From Ferruginibacter sp. (GTDB lineage: Bacteria > Bacteroidota > Bacteroidia > Chitinophagales > Chitinophagaceae): a stretch of DNA of 63,071 nucleotides. Position 1 is the stretch's first letter. Each line of letters opens with the position of its first letter. Location of the stretch: NCBI GenBank assembly GCA_025362235.1, contig JANYGZ010000066.1, positions 1 through 63,071 on the forward strand, written 5' to 3'. The notes below the pieces were generated by a model. The model saw only the letters and a program-made list of their open reading frames with translations. It ran no database searches and was not told where the DNA came from. Position numbers and translations under genes: made by a program. This document shows, one piece after another, positions 36,221 through 45,029 of this stretch.

Positions 36221-36310
36221 ATTGGGCTAAAGCCCGGGTATTTTGTTGTTAATTTACCCCGACATTAATGCCGGGGTAATAATAAAAAAACCGGAGGGCT
36301 TTAGCCCAAT
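36221..36310. repeat. 90-bp composite palindromic intergenic element
   Basis: Outer arms ATTGGGCTAAAGCCC (36221-36235) and GGGCTTTAGCCCAAT (36296-36310) are perfect 15-bp inverses, each also self-complementary. An inner near-perfect palindrome with arms TTACCCCG/CGGGGTAA lies at 36254-36279. The element is much richer in G and C than its surroundings. It lies downstream of the response regulator and may be a REP-like repeat or terminator. Confidence 0.7.
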
Positions 36311-36356
36311 TCTATAAACTTATAATTCGAATTAACTCAAACAGCTTCTTAACAAA

Positions 36357-37520
36357 TTATTTTTTTGACAAAACATAATTCGTTACGTCATCTCCAGTAA
36401 TATTTTTACCGGATAAAATGATAAGCCGCTCCACCACATTTCTTAATTCCCTGATATTGCCCGTCCAGTTATTATTGGTCAGTAATTCCATCGCATTTTT
36501 ATCTACTGTTTTTTTGGGCTGTCCATATTCATCAGCAATTTTTTCGATGTAAAAATCTACCAATGCTGGAACGTCTTCCCTGCGTTCATTCAATGAAGGT
36601 ACATGCACAATAATAACGCCCAGACGATGGTATAAATCTAACCTGAACGTTTTTTCATCTACCTCTTTTAACAGGTCTTTATTTGTAGCTGCAATCACCC
36701 TTACATCTACATTGATGTCTTTATCGGCACCTACCCTGGTAATTTTTCCTTCCTGCAATGCACGCAATACCTTTGCCTGCGCATTTAAACTCATATCGCC
36801 AATTTCATCCAGGAATATAGTGCCACCGTTTGCCTGTTCAAACTTACCTATCCGTTGTTTTATAGCAGATGTAAAAGAACCTTTTTCGTGACCAAACAAT
36901 TCGCTTTCAATTAATTCACCTGGTATTGCCGCACAATTTACTTCTACCATCGGACCGGTATTACGGTTACTTTTTTCGTGTATCCATCTTGCCACTAATT
37001 CTTTGCCTACACCATTGTCGCCGGTAATAAGCACCCTAGCATCTGTGGGAGCTACTTTTTCAATGGTATCTTTTATTTTTTTAATACCGATGCTATTACC
37101 CACCATCTCCTGTACTTTGGCCACTTTGCGTTTAAGCACTTTTGTTTCGGTAACCAGCGTTTGCTTATCTAAAGCATTGCGCAATGTTATCAATAAGCGG
37201 TTAAGATCAGGGGGTTTACTGATATAATCAAATGCACCTTTTTTCACGGCCTCTACTGCAGTATCAATATTACCATGCCCGCTTATAACAATGACTGGAA
37301 CATCAGCATTAATTTCTCTTGCCTTTTCTAAAAATTCAATGCCATCCAGTTTTGGCATTTTAATATCGCATAACACCACATCATAGGCAGCGTTGCTAAA
37401 TTTTTTTATACCCTCTTCCCCATCTGCTGCTTCATCAATTTTATACCCTTCGTAACTAAGAATTTCCGATAAGGTCTTGCGTATTGCTTTTTCGTCGTCA
37501 ATGATTAAAATACTGGCCAT
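36357..37520 (-). CDS. NtrC-like response regulator (REC + AAA+), no HTH domain
   Basis: A 387-residue protein. The receiver domain has phospho-acceptor D52 in LCDIKMP. The AAA+ domain has Walker A GDNGVGKE, the GAFTGA-loop position as GSFTSA, Walker B GGTIFLDEIGD and the arginine fingers. It ends in TGNIRELRNVVERL and a short tail, so the Fis-type helix-turn-helix of usual family members (about 450 residues) is absent. It may act on sigma-54 polymerase from solution. No histidine kinase gene adjoins. Confidence 0.9.
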   Translation of the reverse strand: MASILIIDDEKAIRKTLSEILSYEGYKIDEAADGEEGIKKFSNAAYDVVLCDIKMPKLDGIEFLEKAREINADVPVIVISGHGNIDTAVEAVKKGAFDYISKPPDLNRLLITLRNALDKQTLVTETKVLKRKVAKVQEMVGNSIGIKKIKDTIEKVAPTDARVLITGDNGVGKELVARWIHEKSNRNTGPMVEVNCAAIPGELIESELFGHEKGSFTSAIKQRIGKFEQANGGTIFLDEIGDMSLNAQAKVLRALQEGKITRVGADKDINVDVRVIAATNKDLLKEVDEKTFRLDLYHRLGVIIVHVPSLNERREDVPALVDFYIEKIADEYGQPKKTVDKNAMELLTNNNWTGNIRELRNVVERLIILSGKNITGDDVTNYVLSKK

Positions 37521-37708
37521 AGGTTGTAATAAATTATTTATATGGGCAAGGTGCTGAACTGCATCTTACAAAAAATTTCTCAAAAATAACGATTTATAAA
37601 CTGCAAATATTATCTATCAGAAACCGGCAATAACATTCCGTAACAATTATATTTTTACTTTATAAATTTCACTAATAACTATATTTTAAGAAGACAAGTT
37701 TATGTTCT

Positions 37709-38143
37709 TTACTTTTTAGTAAAACGCATCGTAGCAATATCACCCATTATAAAATTGAGTGTATTACCATCGCTAACTGACCAGCTATTTACTTTTTGCA
37801 GGGTTTGTAAAAAAACTGTTTCCCCATCGCCCGGGCACATCATTTTTGTCATGGCCATCGGATCGGTAAAACTTATTTTATTGCCGTCAACTTTTAAAGG
37901 GCCGTTAAAACTGTTGCAACCCGTATTGCCATTTAAAGTATTTTTTGCTACATCGAAAGTGATGGTGGGTTTTTTGTTGGGATACAAACCATCAAAAGCA
38001 ATACGTGACCCTGTTATATAATTCAGTTCCCATGTGCCGTTTAATTTTGAAGACCCGTTCATAGAAGTGGTTGTTTTTTTTGAGCTATCACATGCTGTAA
38101 ATAAACAGCAGCTGATAAATAAAGCGAAGATATTTGTTTTCAT
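37709..38143 (-). CDS. META domain lipoprotein (HslJ-like)
   Basis: A 144-residue protein with a lipoprotein signal ending LFTAC. The META domain has GTWELNYITGSRIAF, TITFDVAKNTLNGNTGCNSFNG and MAMTKMMCPGDGETVFLQTL. META proteins are exported and linked to stress or heat-shock, but the molecular function is unknown. It stands alone. Confidence 0.88.
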   Translation of the reverse strand: MKTNIFALFISCCLFTACDSSKKTTTSMNGSSKLNGTWELNYITGSRIAFDGLYPNKKPTITFDVAKNTLNGNTGCNSFNGPLKVDGNKISFTDPMAMTKMMCPGDGETVFLQTLQKVNSWSVSDGNTLNFIMGDIATMRFTKK

Positions 38144-38357
38144 AAAAAAAAATTAATTGTTATGCACATGTAAAAATACAGATTAAAAATGTTTAAATAA
38201 ATTCATCAAATTTAAACCCTGTACTACACCCTTTAGTAGCATTAAGTTAATCGTAAATTGGCGTGGTGAATGGTCAATAATAACATCAGTACTGTAAAAG
38301 ATAGCCTGGCAGTTAAAAGCAAATTAGAAATTTCACTTAAAAACTATAGTTGTTCTA

Positions 38358-40595
38358 TTAAACTCCAAGGTTTGTAAAAATCTGAGAATAAGCAGGATTA
38401 TTTGGATCAAGCTGTTTCAATTTTGTGGCGCTCTGTTTTGCTTTTACCTTATTATTCGACCGAATATAAACGATGGTAAGCACATAATATAGTTGCGGGT
38501 CAGCGGGATTTATTGCAAGGCCTTTCTGCAAAACAATTTCAGCCTCGGTATACCTTTTCCCTTCATTTAAAAACAATCCATAGTTATAGTACAACCTTGG
38601 ATTAACGGATTTTAATTGCACCGCTTTGGCAAAATATTTTTCTGCCGCTGCTTTGTTGTTTTGCTCATTGTTGAGTAATGCCAAATTATAATAAACACGG
38701 TCATTTGCCGGGTCAATTTTTACAGCTGTTTCCAGTTCCTGTAAAGCCAAATCATTTTTTCCCTGTGCACTATAGGCAGATGATAAATTAAGCCTTCCAT
38801 AGTTCATTAAGCTATCTTTTTTTAAACCCCGTAAATAAAATTTTTCTGCATTAAAATAATCTTTTTGCTGAAGGTAATGATCGGCAATCATAAGGTTACC
38901 CACTGAAAAATCGGCCTGGTAAAAAAGATAATTTTGCAGCTCGTTACGGGCTGATGCAAAAACCGGTGTATATGCCTGTGGAATTTCCTGCTCAGGGATA
39001 GTACTGTAAAGATCAGCAGCAGCTATGCGAACTGCCCGCACTTTATCTGACAATAAGGGGCCAACAGCATCGAGCCAGCTTTGCGGTTGAAAATTTGCCA
39101 AACTTCTTAATGCACTATACCTTGTTTGAGCATCGGTATTGCTTAACAAATTTATCAATGCCTGTAAACTGTTTTGTGTTTGTATATTGCCGAGATAGTT
39201 TGCTGCGGTTGCTTTTATAATGTTGGGCACAGCCGTATCCTTTAAAAGTTTTATCAGATGAACCTCACTGTTTTCATCTGATTTACTTCCGGGAATAAGG
39301 TCATCAGCAAAATGATATTTACGGGCAGACCCATACCATTTTGATACCGCATCTGCTGCCCATTGAGCTGTTCTGTTATTATGGCAATTGGTGCATGCAT
39401 TAGGCGTTCCATATTTCATAGAAAGATCTGGCCTTGGAACCCGAAAACTATGATCATGCCTCAGATCATTACCCATAAAAAGTTTTGAAGGCATGTGGCA
39501 ACTGACACAATCGGATGCCACCACTCCGGCGGCATGAAAAGTATGGGTAGGTTCATCATATTTTTTTGCATGGCATTGCAAACAGGTTTGATTGCCTCCC
39601 ACTATTAATTTTGTTGAATGTGGATTATGGCAATTGCTGCATTTTATACCATGCCTAAACATTTTACTCTGCAAAAAAGAGGTGTAAATATAATCTTCGT
39701 CATTTACCTGGCCATCGGCGTAAAAATGTTCAGTAGTAGGTATTTCTGGAATATAATTATCCATTATTTCACTGCTTGCAATTTCTGAAGCACTGATATT
39801 GGATTTACGTGCATGGCAGGGTGCACATGCATTAATTTGGGCCAATTGCCCTGAATTTTTAGCAAGGGTCAAATAACTTCCTGCAACCTTATTTCCCTTT
39901 TTATAATCATCGCCATTTACAAAATCAATATGCAGTTTGCCTGCACCGTGGCAACTTTCACAACTCACATTTATTACGCTGTATGTGGTGCTATAACTAT
40001 CTGCATCAGTATTATAATTTTTCTGCAAATTGGTGCTATGGCAGGAGGCGCACATAGTGTTCCAGTTTTGGGCATTGCCTGTCCAGTGCAGCCAGTCGTG
40101 CGCTGCAATTTTTTGCCCGGCATATTGGTTGAACCATTTTTTTTGTTTGGTATCCCAGCTAAGCCTTGGCACCTGCATGCGCCCTCCCGGAAATTCGACG
40201 AGGTATTGCTGAAGTGGCTTATATCCAAAAATAAACTTCACAGAGTAGTCATGATTTTTACCATCATCACCCTCGGTATTGATAAAAAACTTTCCCTCCT
40301 TTTTAAAAAAATGGCTGGTGACACCATCTGCGGTATAACTAGCATTGTTAAAATCTCCTTTTACTGTAGAATCATTTGGAGGCTGCATCGCCATAAAATG
40401 ATCGGATTGTAACCATTGATGATACTCATTGCTATGGCAGCTTTTACAAGCCTGGTCACCCAGAAATTCATTACCAGCAATTTGTACCAAATTATTCTTT
40501 GCTTCTTTAGGTTGACATCTTTCTAAAATAACTGTTCCCAGTAAAATAAAGAGTACAATGACAGTTGTTACTAATATCGGGTATTTCCTATTCAT
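38358..40595 (-). CDS. Octahaem c-type cytochrome fused to HEAT-like and TPR repeats
   Basis: A 745-residue exported protein. After an N-terminal anchor (YPILVTTVIVLFILLGTVIL) come eight CxxCH haem-attachment motifs (CKSCH, CASCH, CESCH, CAPCH, CSNCH, CLQCH, CVSCH, CTNCH) within about 410 residues, in a cytochrome c554/octahaem-like arrangement. HEAT-like helical repeats follow (LIKLLKDTAVPNIIKATAAN, LRSLANFQPQSW), then at least four TPRs. The partner and electron acceptor are unknown. The ATG at 40595 places the anchor at the N terminus. It stands alone. Confidence 0.85.
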   Translation of the reverse strand: MNRKYPILVTTVIVLFILLGTVILERCQPKEAKNNLVQIAGNEFLGDQACKSCHSNEYHQWLQSDHFMAMQPPNDSTVKGDFNNASYTADGVTSHFFKKEGKFFINTEGDDGKNHDYSVKFIFGYKPLQQYLVEFPGGRMQVPRLSWDTKQKKWFNQYAGQKIAAHDWLHWTGNAQNWNTMCASCHSTNLQKNYNTDADSYSTTYSVINVSCESCHGAGKLHIDFVNGDDYKKGNKVAGSYLTLAKNSGQLAQINACAPCHARKSNISASEIASSEIMDNYIPEIPTTEHFYADGQVNDEDYIYTSFLQSKMFRHGIKCSNCHNPHSTKLIVGGNQTCLQCHAKKYDEPTHTFHAAGVVASDCVSCHMPSKLFMGNDLRHDHSFRVPRPDLSMKYGTPNACTNCHNNRTAQWAADAVSKWYGSARKYHFADDLIPGSKSDENSEVHLIKLLKDTAVPNIIKATAANYLGNIQTQNSLQALINLLSNTDAQTRYSALRSLANFQPQSWLDAVGPLLSDKVRAVRIAAADLYSTIPEQEIPQAYTPVFASARNELQNYLFYQADFSVGNLMIADHYLQQKDYFNAEKFYLRGLKKDSLMNYGRLNLSSAYSAQGKNDLALQELETAVKIDPANDRVYYNLALLNNEQNNKAAAEKYFAKAVQLKSVNPRLYYNYGLFLNEGKRYTEAEIVLQKGLAINPADPQLYYVLTIVYIRSNNKVKAKQSATKLKQLDPNNPAYSQIFTNLGV

Positions 40596-40738
40596 AATCA
40601 ATTGTGTTTTCAAAGATAAATAAACCCCCGGCATATTGAGTAAGAAAAATTGGTTGTAAGGGCTGAACCCTGCCAATTTAAGCGTATAGGCGTTATGTTT
40701 AGCAAATAATAATTTTTCGAATACTTATTAGTGTAATA

Positions 40739-40793
40739 TTAATCGTGAATGGTCAATGGTAAAATAAATTCGCAATTGGCCATTCACGATTAA
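40739..40793. repeat. Imperfect 21-bp inverted repeat
   Basis: The arms 40739-40759 and 40773-40793 (outer TTAATCGTGAATGG) match at 19 of 21 positions around a 13-bp loop. Part of the arm (GTGAATGGTCAAT) recurs at about 38264-38278, on the other side of the cytochrome gene. Confidence 0.6.
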
Positions 40794-40864
40794 CGAATCA
40801 AACCGCCACCTGAAGAATCATAAAGGCAAAACCAGGGAACTGATTTGATACCACTTTTTCGCTG

Positions 40865-41200
40865 TTAGTTTTTTTCTGAATTTTTAAGTTGCCTTTTAAG
40901 GAAATAATTTAATGCTGTGCGAATTGCAGCTATTGCAGCAAGCTGCCCTATTTCGTTCCAGATAGGCGCAATGGCAGTTTTTAAGATATCAGCCCCAAAT
41001 AAAAGTTCCAGTGCTATGGCCAGCGATTTGCCCAGGTTAAGCCTGATGGATGTATCAGGAAGATAGCCCAGGGCTTTGTTGCCGCTGTCTTTAATAAACT
41101 ACAGCATCGCCTTTACAAACGAAAAGCAAATAATAAGTGCTGCCATCAGCGCTATCAGTTGTGCTATATATACGGTTCCGGTCTTTATTATTTCTTCCAT
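40865..41200 (-). pseudogene. DUF1622 membrane protein with in-frame TAG
   Basis: Read on the minus strand from ATG 41200, the frame encodes one membrane segment (AQLIALMAALIICFSFVKAML), then TAG at codon 34 (41099-41101), then continues in frame for 77 codons: IRLNLGKSLAIALELLFGAD and IGQLAAIAAIRTALNYFLK, hallmarks of DUF1622. It stops at TAA 40865-40867. A CAG to TAG change would explain the break. No start codon follows the stop closely enough to rescue the protein. Confidence 0.75.
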
Positions 41201-41292
41201 CAAAAATTTATTGGATGCAATGATAATAATAAAAATACTGCAATAAAAACTATTACAAAATTAAAAAGATATTTACTGTACTATTGGCCTGT

Positions 41293-41390
41293 TTTCACAC
41301 AAAGAACGCAAAATATACAACGTTCACAAAGGGTATCTGTGATGGTGTTTTGTTTGTGTTCTTTGTTCTCTTTGTCTTCTTTGTGTGAAA
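41293..41390. repeat. 98-bp palindromic element, copy 2
   Basis: TTTCACACAAAG (41293-41304) is exactly inverted at 41379-41390, the same 12-bp pair that marks the element at 10526-10674, and the interior is again rich in CAAAG and CTTTGT. The outer 14-bp ends of copy 1 are missing here. It lies upstream of the AI-2E permease gene. Confidence 0.7.
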
Positions 41391-41443
41391 TAAATTTTAT
41401 TAATTATACATTTGCCTTACACTCATTTAAAACTATTATTAAT

Positions 41444-42517
41444 ATGCAATCGCCTGATTCAACCTCATCCAAATACAATTTTGAAAAAATAGTTGATATT
41501 ATTATCCGTTTAGGCGCATTGTTTTTTTTACTTAACTGGTGCTATGATATTATTAAACCATTTGTTTTAATATTAATCTGGGCCATTGTTATTACAATTG
41601 CTATTTATCCTGCTTTTAAATTATTGGTAAAACTTTTTGGTGGCAGAAAAACCCTCGCGGCTGTTGTACTGATATTACTGTTTTTAAGTTTTTTAATTGT
41701 TCCTTTAATTTTAATATCAGAATCTTTATACGAAGGCATTAAGCATCTGCAGGAATTATATGCTTCGGGGCAACCGCTTATTCCTCCCCCAACAGATGCC
41801 ACCACTAAATGGCCGGCTTTTGCAAAACCAATAATCGATTTCTGGAGCCTTGCATCCTCTAATTTACAGGCCGCTGTAATGAAATACCCGGAACAAATAA
41901 AAACCGGCGGCACCTGGCTATTGGCATCAATGGCCGGTTTTGGAAAAGGTATTTTTCAGTTTTTCGCATCACTTATTATTTCCGGGGTACTGTTGTTGTA
42001 TTATGATAATATTTCTTTCTTTTCAAAAAAAATATCTATAAAATTAGCAGGTAAAAAAGGGGAAGATTTTGCACCTATAGCGATAGCTACTATAAAAAAT
42101 GTTTTTAAAGGAGTTTTAGGCGTTGCTGTTGCCCAGTCTGCATTTGCCAGTATAGGGTTTTTTGTTGCCGGGGTTCCATTTGCCGGTTTATGGACAATAC
42201 TTTGCCTGATTTTAGCCATTGTACAAATTGGTATATGGCCCATTTGTATCCCTGTAATTATTTATATGTTTTCTGTTTTACATACTACAGCAGCCGTTAC
42301 TCTTGCTATATGGCTGGGTATTGCATTGTTGCTTGATAATATATTAAGGCCCATCTTATTAGGGCGTGGATCGCAGGCGCCAATACTGGTAATTTTTTTG
42401 GGAACTGTTGGCGGTTTTATTTACGATGGATTTATCGGATTGTTTTTAGGAGCTGTTATACTGACTATTGGATACAACCTTTTTATTGCCTGGGTAAATA
42501 AAGAAACTGAAAATTAA
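41444..42517 (+). CDS. AI-2E family transporter / UPF0118 permease
   Basis: A 357-residue membrane protein with about eight hydrophobic segments. The N-terminal pair (IIRLGALFFLLNWCYDIIKP, LILIWAIVITIAIYPAF), the soluble region near residues 100-150, and the C-terminal PILLGRGSQAPILVIFLGTV fit the AI-2E/PerM family. Members have been linked to autoinducer-2 export or Na+/H+ antiport; the cargo here is unknown. The ATG at 41444 was chosen because an upstream extension would read through the palindromic repeat. Confidence 0.9.
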   Translation: MQSPDSTSSKYNFEKIVDIIIRLGALFFLLNWCYDIIKPFVLILIWAIVITIAIYPAFKLLVKLFGGRKTLAAVVLILLFLSFLIVPLILISESLYEGIKHLQELYASGQPLIPPPTDATTKWPAFAKPIIDFWSLASSNLQAAVMKYPEQIKTGGTWLLASMAGFGKGIFQFFASLIISGVLLLYYDNISFFSKKISIKLAGKKGEDFAPIAIATIKNVFKGVLGVAVAQSAFASIGFFVAGVPFAGLWTILCLILAIVQIGIWPICIPVIIYMFSVLHTTAAVTLAIWLGIALLLDNILRPILLGRGSQAPILVIFLGTVGGFIYDGFIGLFLGAVILTIGYNLFIAWVNKETEN

Positions 42518-42856
42518 TTTTATATTAATTAATTGAATTTTTATGTTAGCTCAGCAATGTTTTACAGGAAAGAATGTACAGTATATTTCTCCATCCTTTT
42601 TTTAGAAGACATAATGCTGATGAGCATCGCAATTATGATGCAGTGATATCAAACGCCAATCAGCGCTTGAAACATTATAATTGACTGTACATAGTGGTCA
42701 TTATTAACCCATAACCTAATACAATTATTAATAAATATTATTTCGTTTTCATCAATCCATACACTTTATTATTTCAATCATTTATGTAAGAATATGCCTT
42801 ATGCGTATTTTTCTTAATAACTTTAGTGTACTTTTGAAACAATTAATTCTAAAAAA
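42518..42856. other. 339-bp intergenic region with a possible 36-codon ORF
   Basis: Mostly AT-rich. A 36-residue frame (42574-42684) beginning MYSIFLHPFFRR and rich in Asn, Arg and His is bounded by an 8-bp inverted repeat TGTACAGT/ACTGTACA (42575-42582, 42684-42691). The evidence that it is a gene is weak. Confidence 0.4.
42829..42836 (+). promoter_or_regulatory. Possible -7 element (TACTTTTG)
   Basis: TACTTTTG fits TAnnTTTG and lies 20 bp before the ATG of the beta-barrel protein. No TTG is present at the expected -33 distance. Confidence 0.35.
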
Positions 42857-43549
42857 ATGAAAATTCAAAAAATTCTCCCCAGCAAAACATTATTACTGTT
42901 TTTAATGTTGGTATTTATTTCAAAAATTGGTGTTTCTCAAATAGACTCTACAGCAAAAGCAAAACAAGACACAATTGTAACAGCAACAGCAAAACAAGAC
43001 ACAACAAAACCTACGGAGAAAAAGAAAAAATCAAGTGGGTTCGTTGCTTATGGCGCAGTTACTTTTAATCAATTGAGCATGAACGACGTTGATTATACAT
43101 CAAAATCAACAGCCGGATGGGCCCTGGGTTTAGCCTATAGAAAGGGGAATTTTTTTTACTGGCAGGTAGGTGCCCGTTATAACAATGCTATGTATGAAAT
43201 TAATGTACCTGGCCAAACCTCTGCTGTAAATAATACAGTTACTTTAACTGATATAGACATTCCAATAAATGTTGGTATCAATTTATTATCGGTAACTCAA
43301 AAAATTTTAGGGCTGCGTGTTTTTGTGGGCGCAGTTCCGGCATTTTTAATTAGCGTAGGCGATAGTTATTATACCGAGTTTACAAAAAGTAATGCTAATA
43401 GCTTTATTATGTACGGACAAGGTGGTATTGGCATTGATGTTTTATTTTTATCAATTGATGCAGGTTATAATTACGGCTTTACAGATGTTTTTAAAAAAAC
43501 TGATTCTAAACCCGGACAGGTTTTTGTAAATCTTGGTCTTAGGTTTTAA
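42857..43549 (+). CDS. Outer-membrane beta-barrel protein
   Basis: A 230-residue exported protein. After a signal peptide (ending GVSQ) comes a low-complexity Ala/Thr/Lys segment with a repeated AKQDT motif and a KKKKS stretch. Then follows a barrel-like domain (GFVAYGAVTFNQLSMNDV, FYWQVGARYNNAMYEI, AGYNYGFTDVF) ending in a VNLGLRF terminal strand with the usual final phenylalanine. The function is unknown. A strong terminator follows. Confidence 0.8.
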   Translation: MKIQKILPSKTLLLFLMLVFISKIGVSQIDSTAKAKQDTIVTATAKQDTTKPTEKKKKSSGFVAYGAVTFNQLSMNDVDYTSKSTAGWALGLAYRKGNFFYWQVGARYNNAMYEINVPGQTSAVNNTVTLTDIDIPINVGINLLSVTQKILGLRVFVGAVPAFLISVGDSYYTEFTKSNANSFIMYGQGGIGIDVLFLSIDAGYNYGFTDVFKKTDSKPGQVFVNLGLRF

Positions 43550-43580
43550 AGGAGTTTAAACTTATTGTTATTCGTTTTTT

Positions 43581-43635
43581 AAAATACAAAAGGCACAAAC
43601 AAATAATAAACTTTGTATGTGCCTTTTGTATTTTT
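43581..43635 (+). terminator. Strong intrinsic terminator
   Basis: A 17-bp perfect stem (43581-43597 with 43618-43634, core AAAGGCACA/TGTGCCTTT) ends in T5. It terminates the beta-barrel gene; symmetry could also serve the facing minus-strand channel gene. Confidence 0.85.
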
Positions 43636-43756
43636 CGTTTAAGGTTGCCAACTTTGGCAGAATGCTGGAAATAGTTACAATACCCTAAAGACTGGCAACT
43701 AGTAAATTCAAACATTCTTTAAAAAAAAGAGAAGCCAGCATTTGGTATGCAGTGAT

Positions 43757-44448
43757 TTAAACCCTTTTTTTAAATGATACAAGGCCAACCAGCCGGGAGA
43801 TTAAAATGCTGGGGAATAATATACCAATCAATGCTTCAAATATAACAATAGCCTGCGCATAATGGCCGATGGGTATTATCAATCCATATCCCATAGTAGT
43901 CAATATAATAAAACTGAAATACAGAAATTCAAATGGGTCTACTATGTCTGTTCGGGCATGCACATCACCAAAATGAAATGATGCAGGGTCTATCGCAAAA
44001 ACAATCCGGTAGGTAAAGGAGAATATTAACGCAAAAAGAATATATACGGCTACCGCCCCCGTATGCCGTGAAGGTTTACCTGGTCGTCAGAAAATATTTC
44101 TCTCAGTAATAAGTAGGCAAGTAATGATAAGTATAACATAATTATTGCCAGGTAAATAATGATATAGGTAGTTTTGTCATCAACTTTTAATATGATAAAC
44201 CCTATTAAAAAAAGCAGTAAAGAAAACCCTATCGCAATAGAGCGGTCTTTTAGTTTATGGGTTACAGAAAATATCCCTGAAAGAAAAGTTAGTGCTACAA
44301 AAAATGAAAAAAGAAATTCACAAAATACCCCTATGTGTGCAATTGGGTAAATTACAAAAACTGTGATAGATAAAAAAAACAACAGGTAAGAAAGTGAAAG
44401 GTCCGACTTCCAAAAACTAACCTTCCAATGTATTTTTCCTTTTTCCAA
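43757..44448 (-). pseudogene. Two-pore-type potassium channel gene with a frameshift
   Basis: The 5' part (44448 to 44050) encodes four membrane segments and ends LREIFSDDQVNLHGIRGR at a stop. Moving one base restores a continuous protein: IRGAVAVYILFALIFSFTYR, then HARTDIVDPFEFLYFS, the selectivity filter TTMGYGLIIP and a final pore helix. The shift coincides with a run of five C (minus-strand G5) near 44056-44060, where six would keep the frame. The filter has leucine where TxGYGD channels carry aspartate. The gene is broken or the homopolymer is miscounted. Confidence 0.7.
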
Positions 44449-44528
44449 AATTTCTATAAAATGTTGGGACTTTTAATAAAACTTCATAGCAAACATAATA
44501 AAATAAACTTATAAAAAATTTGGAAGAA

Positions 44529-44550
44529 AGCCCTGGAAAAATCAAGGGCT
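44529..44550 (-). terminator. Hairpin after the DUF1214 remnant
   Basis: On the minus strand AGCCCT pairs with AGGGCT around a 10-base loop, followed by TTTCTT. It lies 16 bp beyond the remnant's stop codon. Confidence 0.6.
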
Positions 44551-44565
44551 CTTTAATTATTTATT

Positions 44566-44883
44566 TTACATCACTTTCGTAATTGCCGGTGGTGTCCATG
44601 TTCCATTCAGCATACTTTCTTTGGGCCAGTATACCCGCATCATTACATTAAAATCTCCCGGAGGGGCAGGCTCCTTACCATTACCCGGCGATGCATTCTG
44701 AATATAAATATCCAGTGAGCCATCTGCATTATAGGTAAATGGTGCGCCATGCCCGATTGCATAAATATTGATTGGGTTTTGTATAAAAGCTCCCGTTTGG
44801 TTATACATCGTAAGCGACCAGAAAGCTTTGCTGCAAAAAAAAGGTAATTTAGAGTTGCAATAAATTAATTGGTTCAATAACAA
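44566..44883 (-). pseudogene. C-terminal remnant of a DUF1254/DUF1214 protein
   Basis: Residues from about 20 onward (KAFWSLTMYNQTGAFIQNP, YAIGHGAPFTYNADGSLDIYIQ, GDFNVMMRVYWPKES, WTPPAITKV) match the end of the DUF1214 domain, usually the last ~110 residues of a protein of 350-480. Everything upstream is missing. The segment GKEPAPPGDF also lacks about four residues found in homologues (GKExNWLPAP). The first 20 codons do not look related. It is probably a deletion remnant. Confidence 0.65.
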
Positions 44884-44890
44884 ATAGACA

Positions 44891-44905
44891 CAGGACTGAG
44901 TCCTG
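44891..44905. repeat. Perfect 15-base palindrome
   Basis: CAGGACT-G-AGTCCTG is self-complementary and sits at the 5' end of the DUF1214 remnant, possibly marking the deletion junction. Confidence 0.5.
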
Positions 44906-45029
44906 CGCCGATTTGAAATGGCCTATTTCAATTCAATAATTTAAGCCTTTATACTTCACTTTTCTCAACTGTTTCTCAATTTTAGTTATACAGCCTGAGG
45001 AATTAGTTCAGCATTTATTAGATTCCCGT

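Noticed and set aside
41159..41443. N-terminal extension of the AI-2E permease
   Set aside because: The added codons run through the palindromic repeat and include antisense of the DUF1622 gene; the family N terminus begins at 41444.
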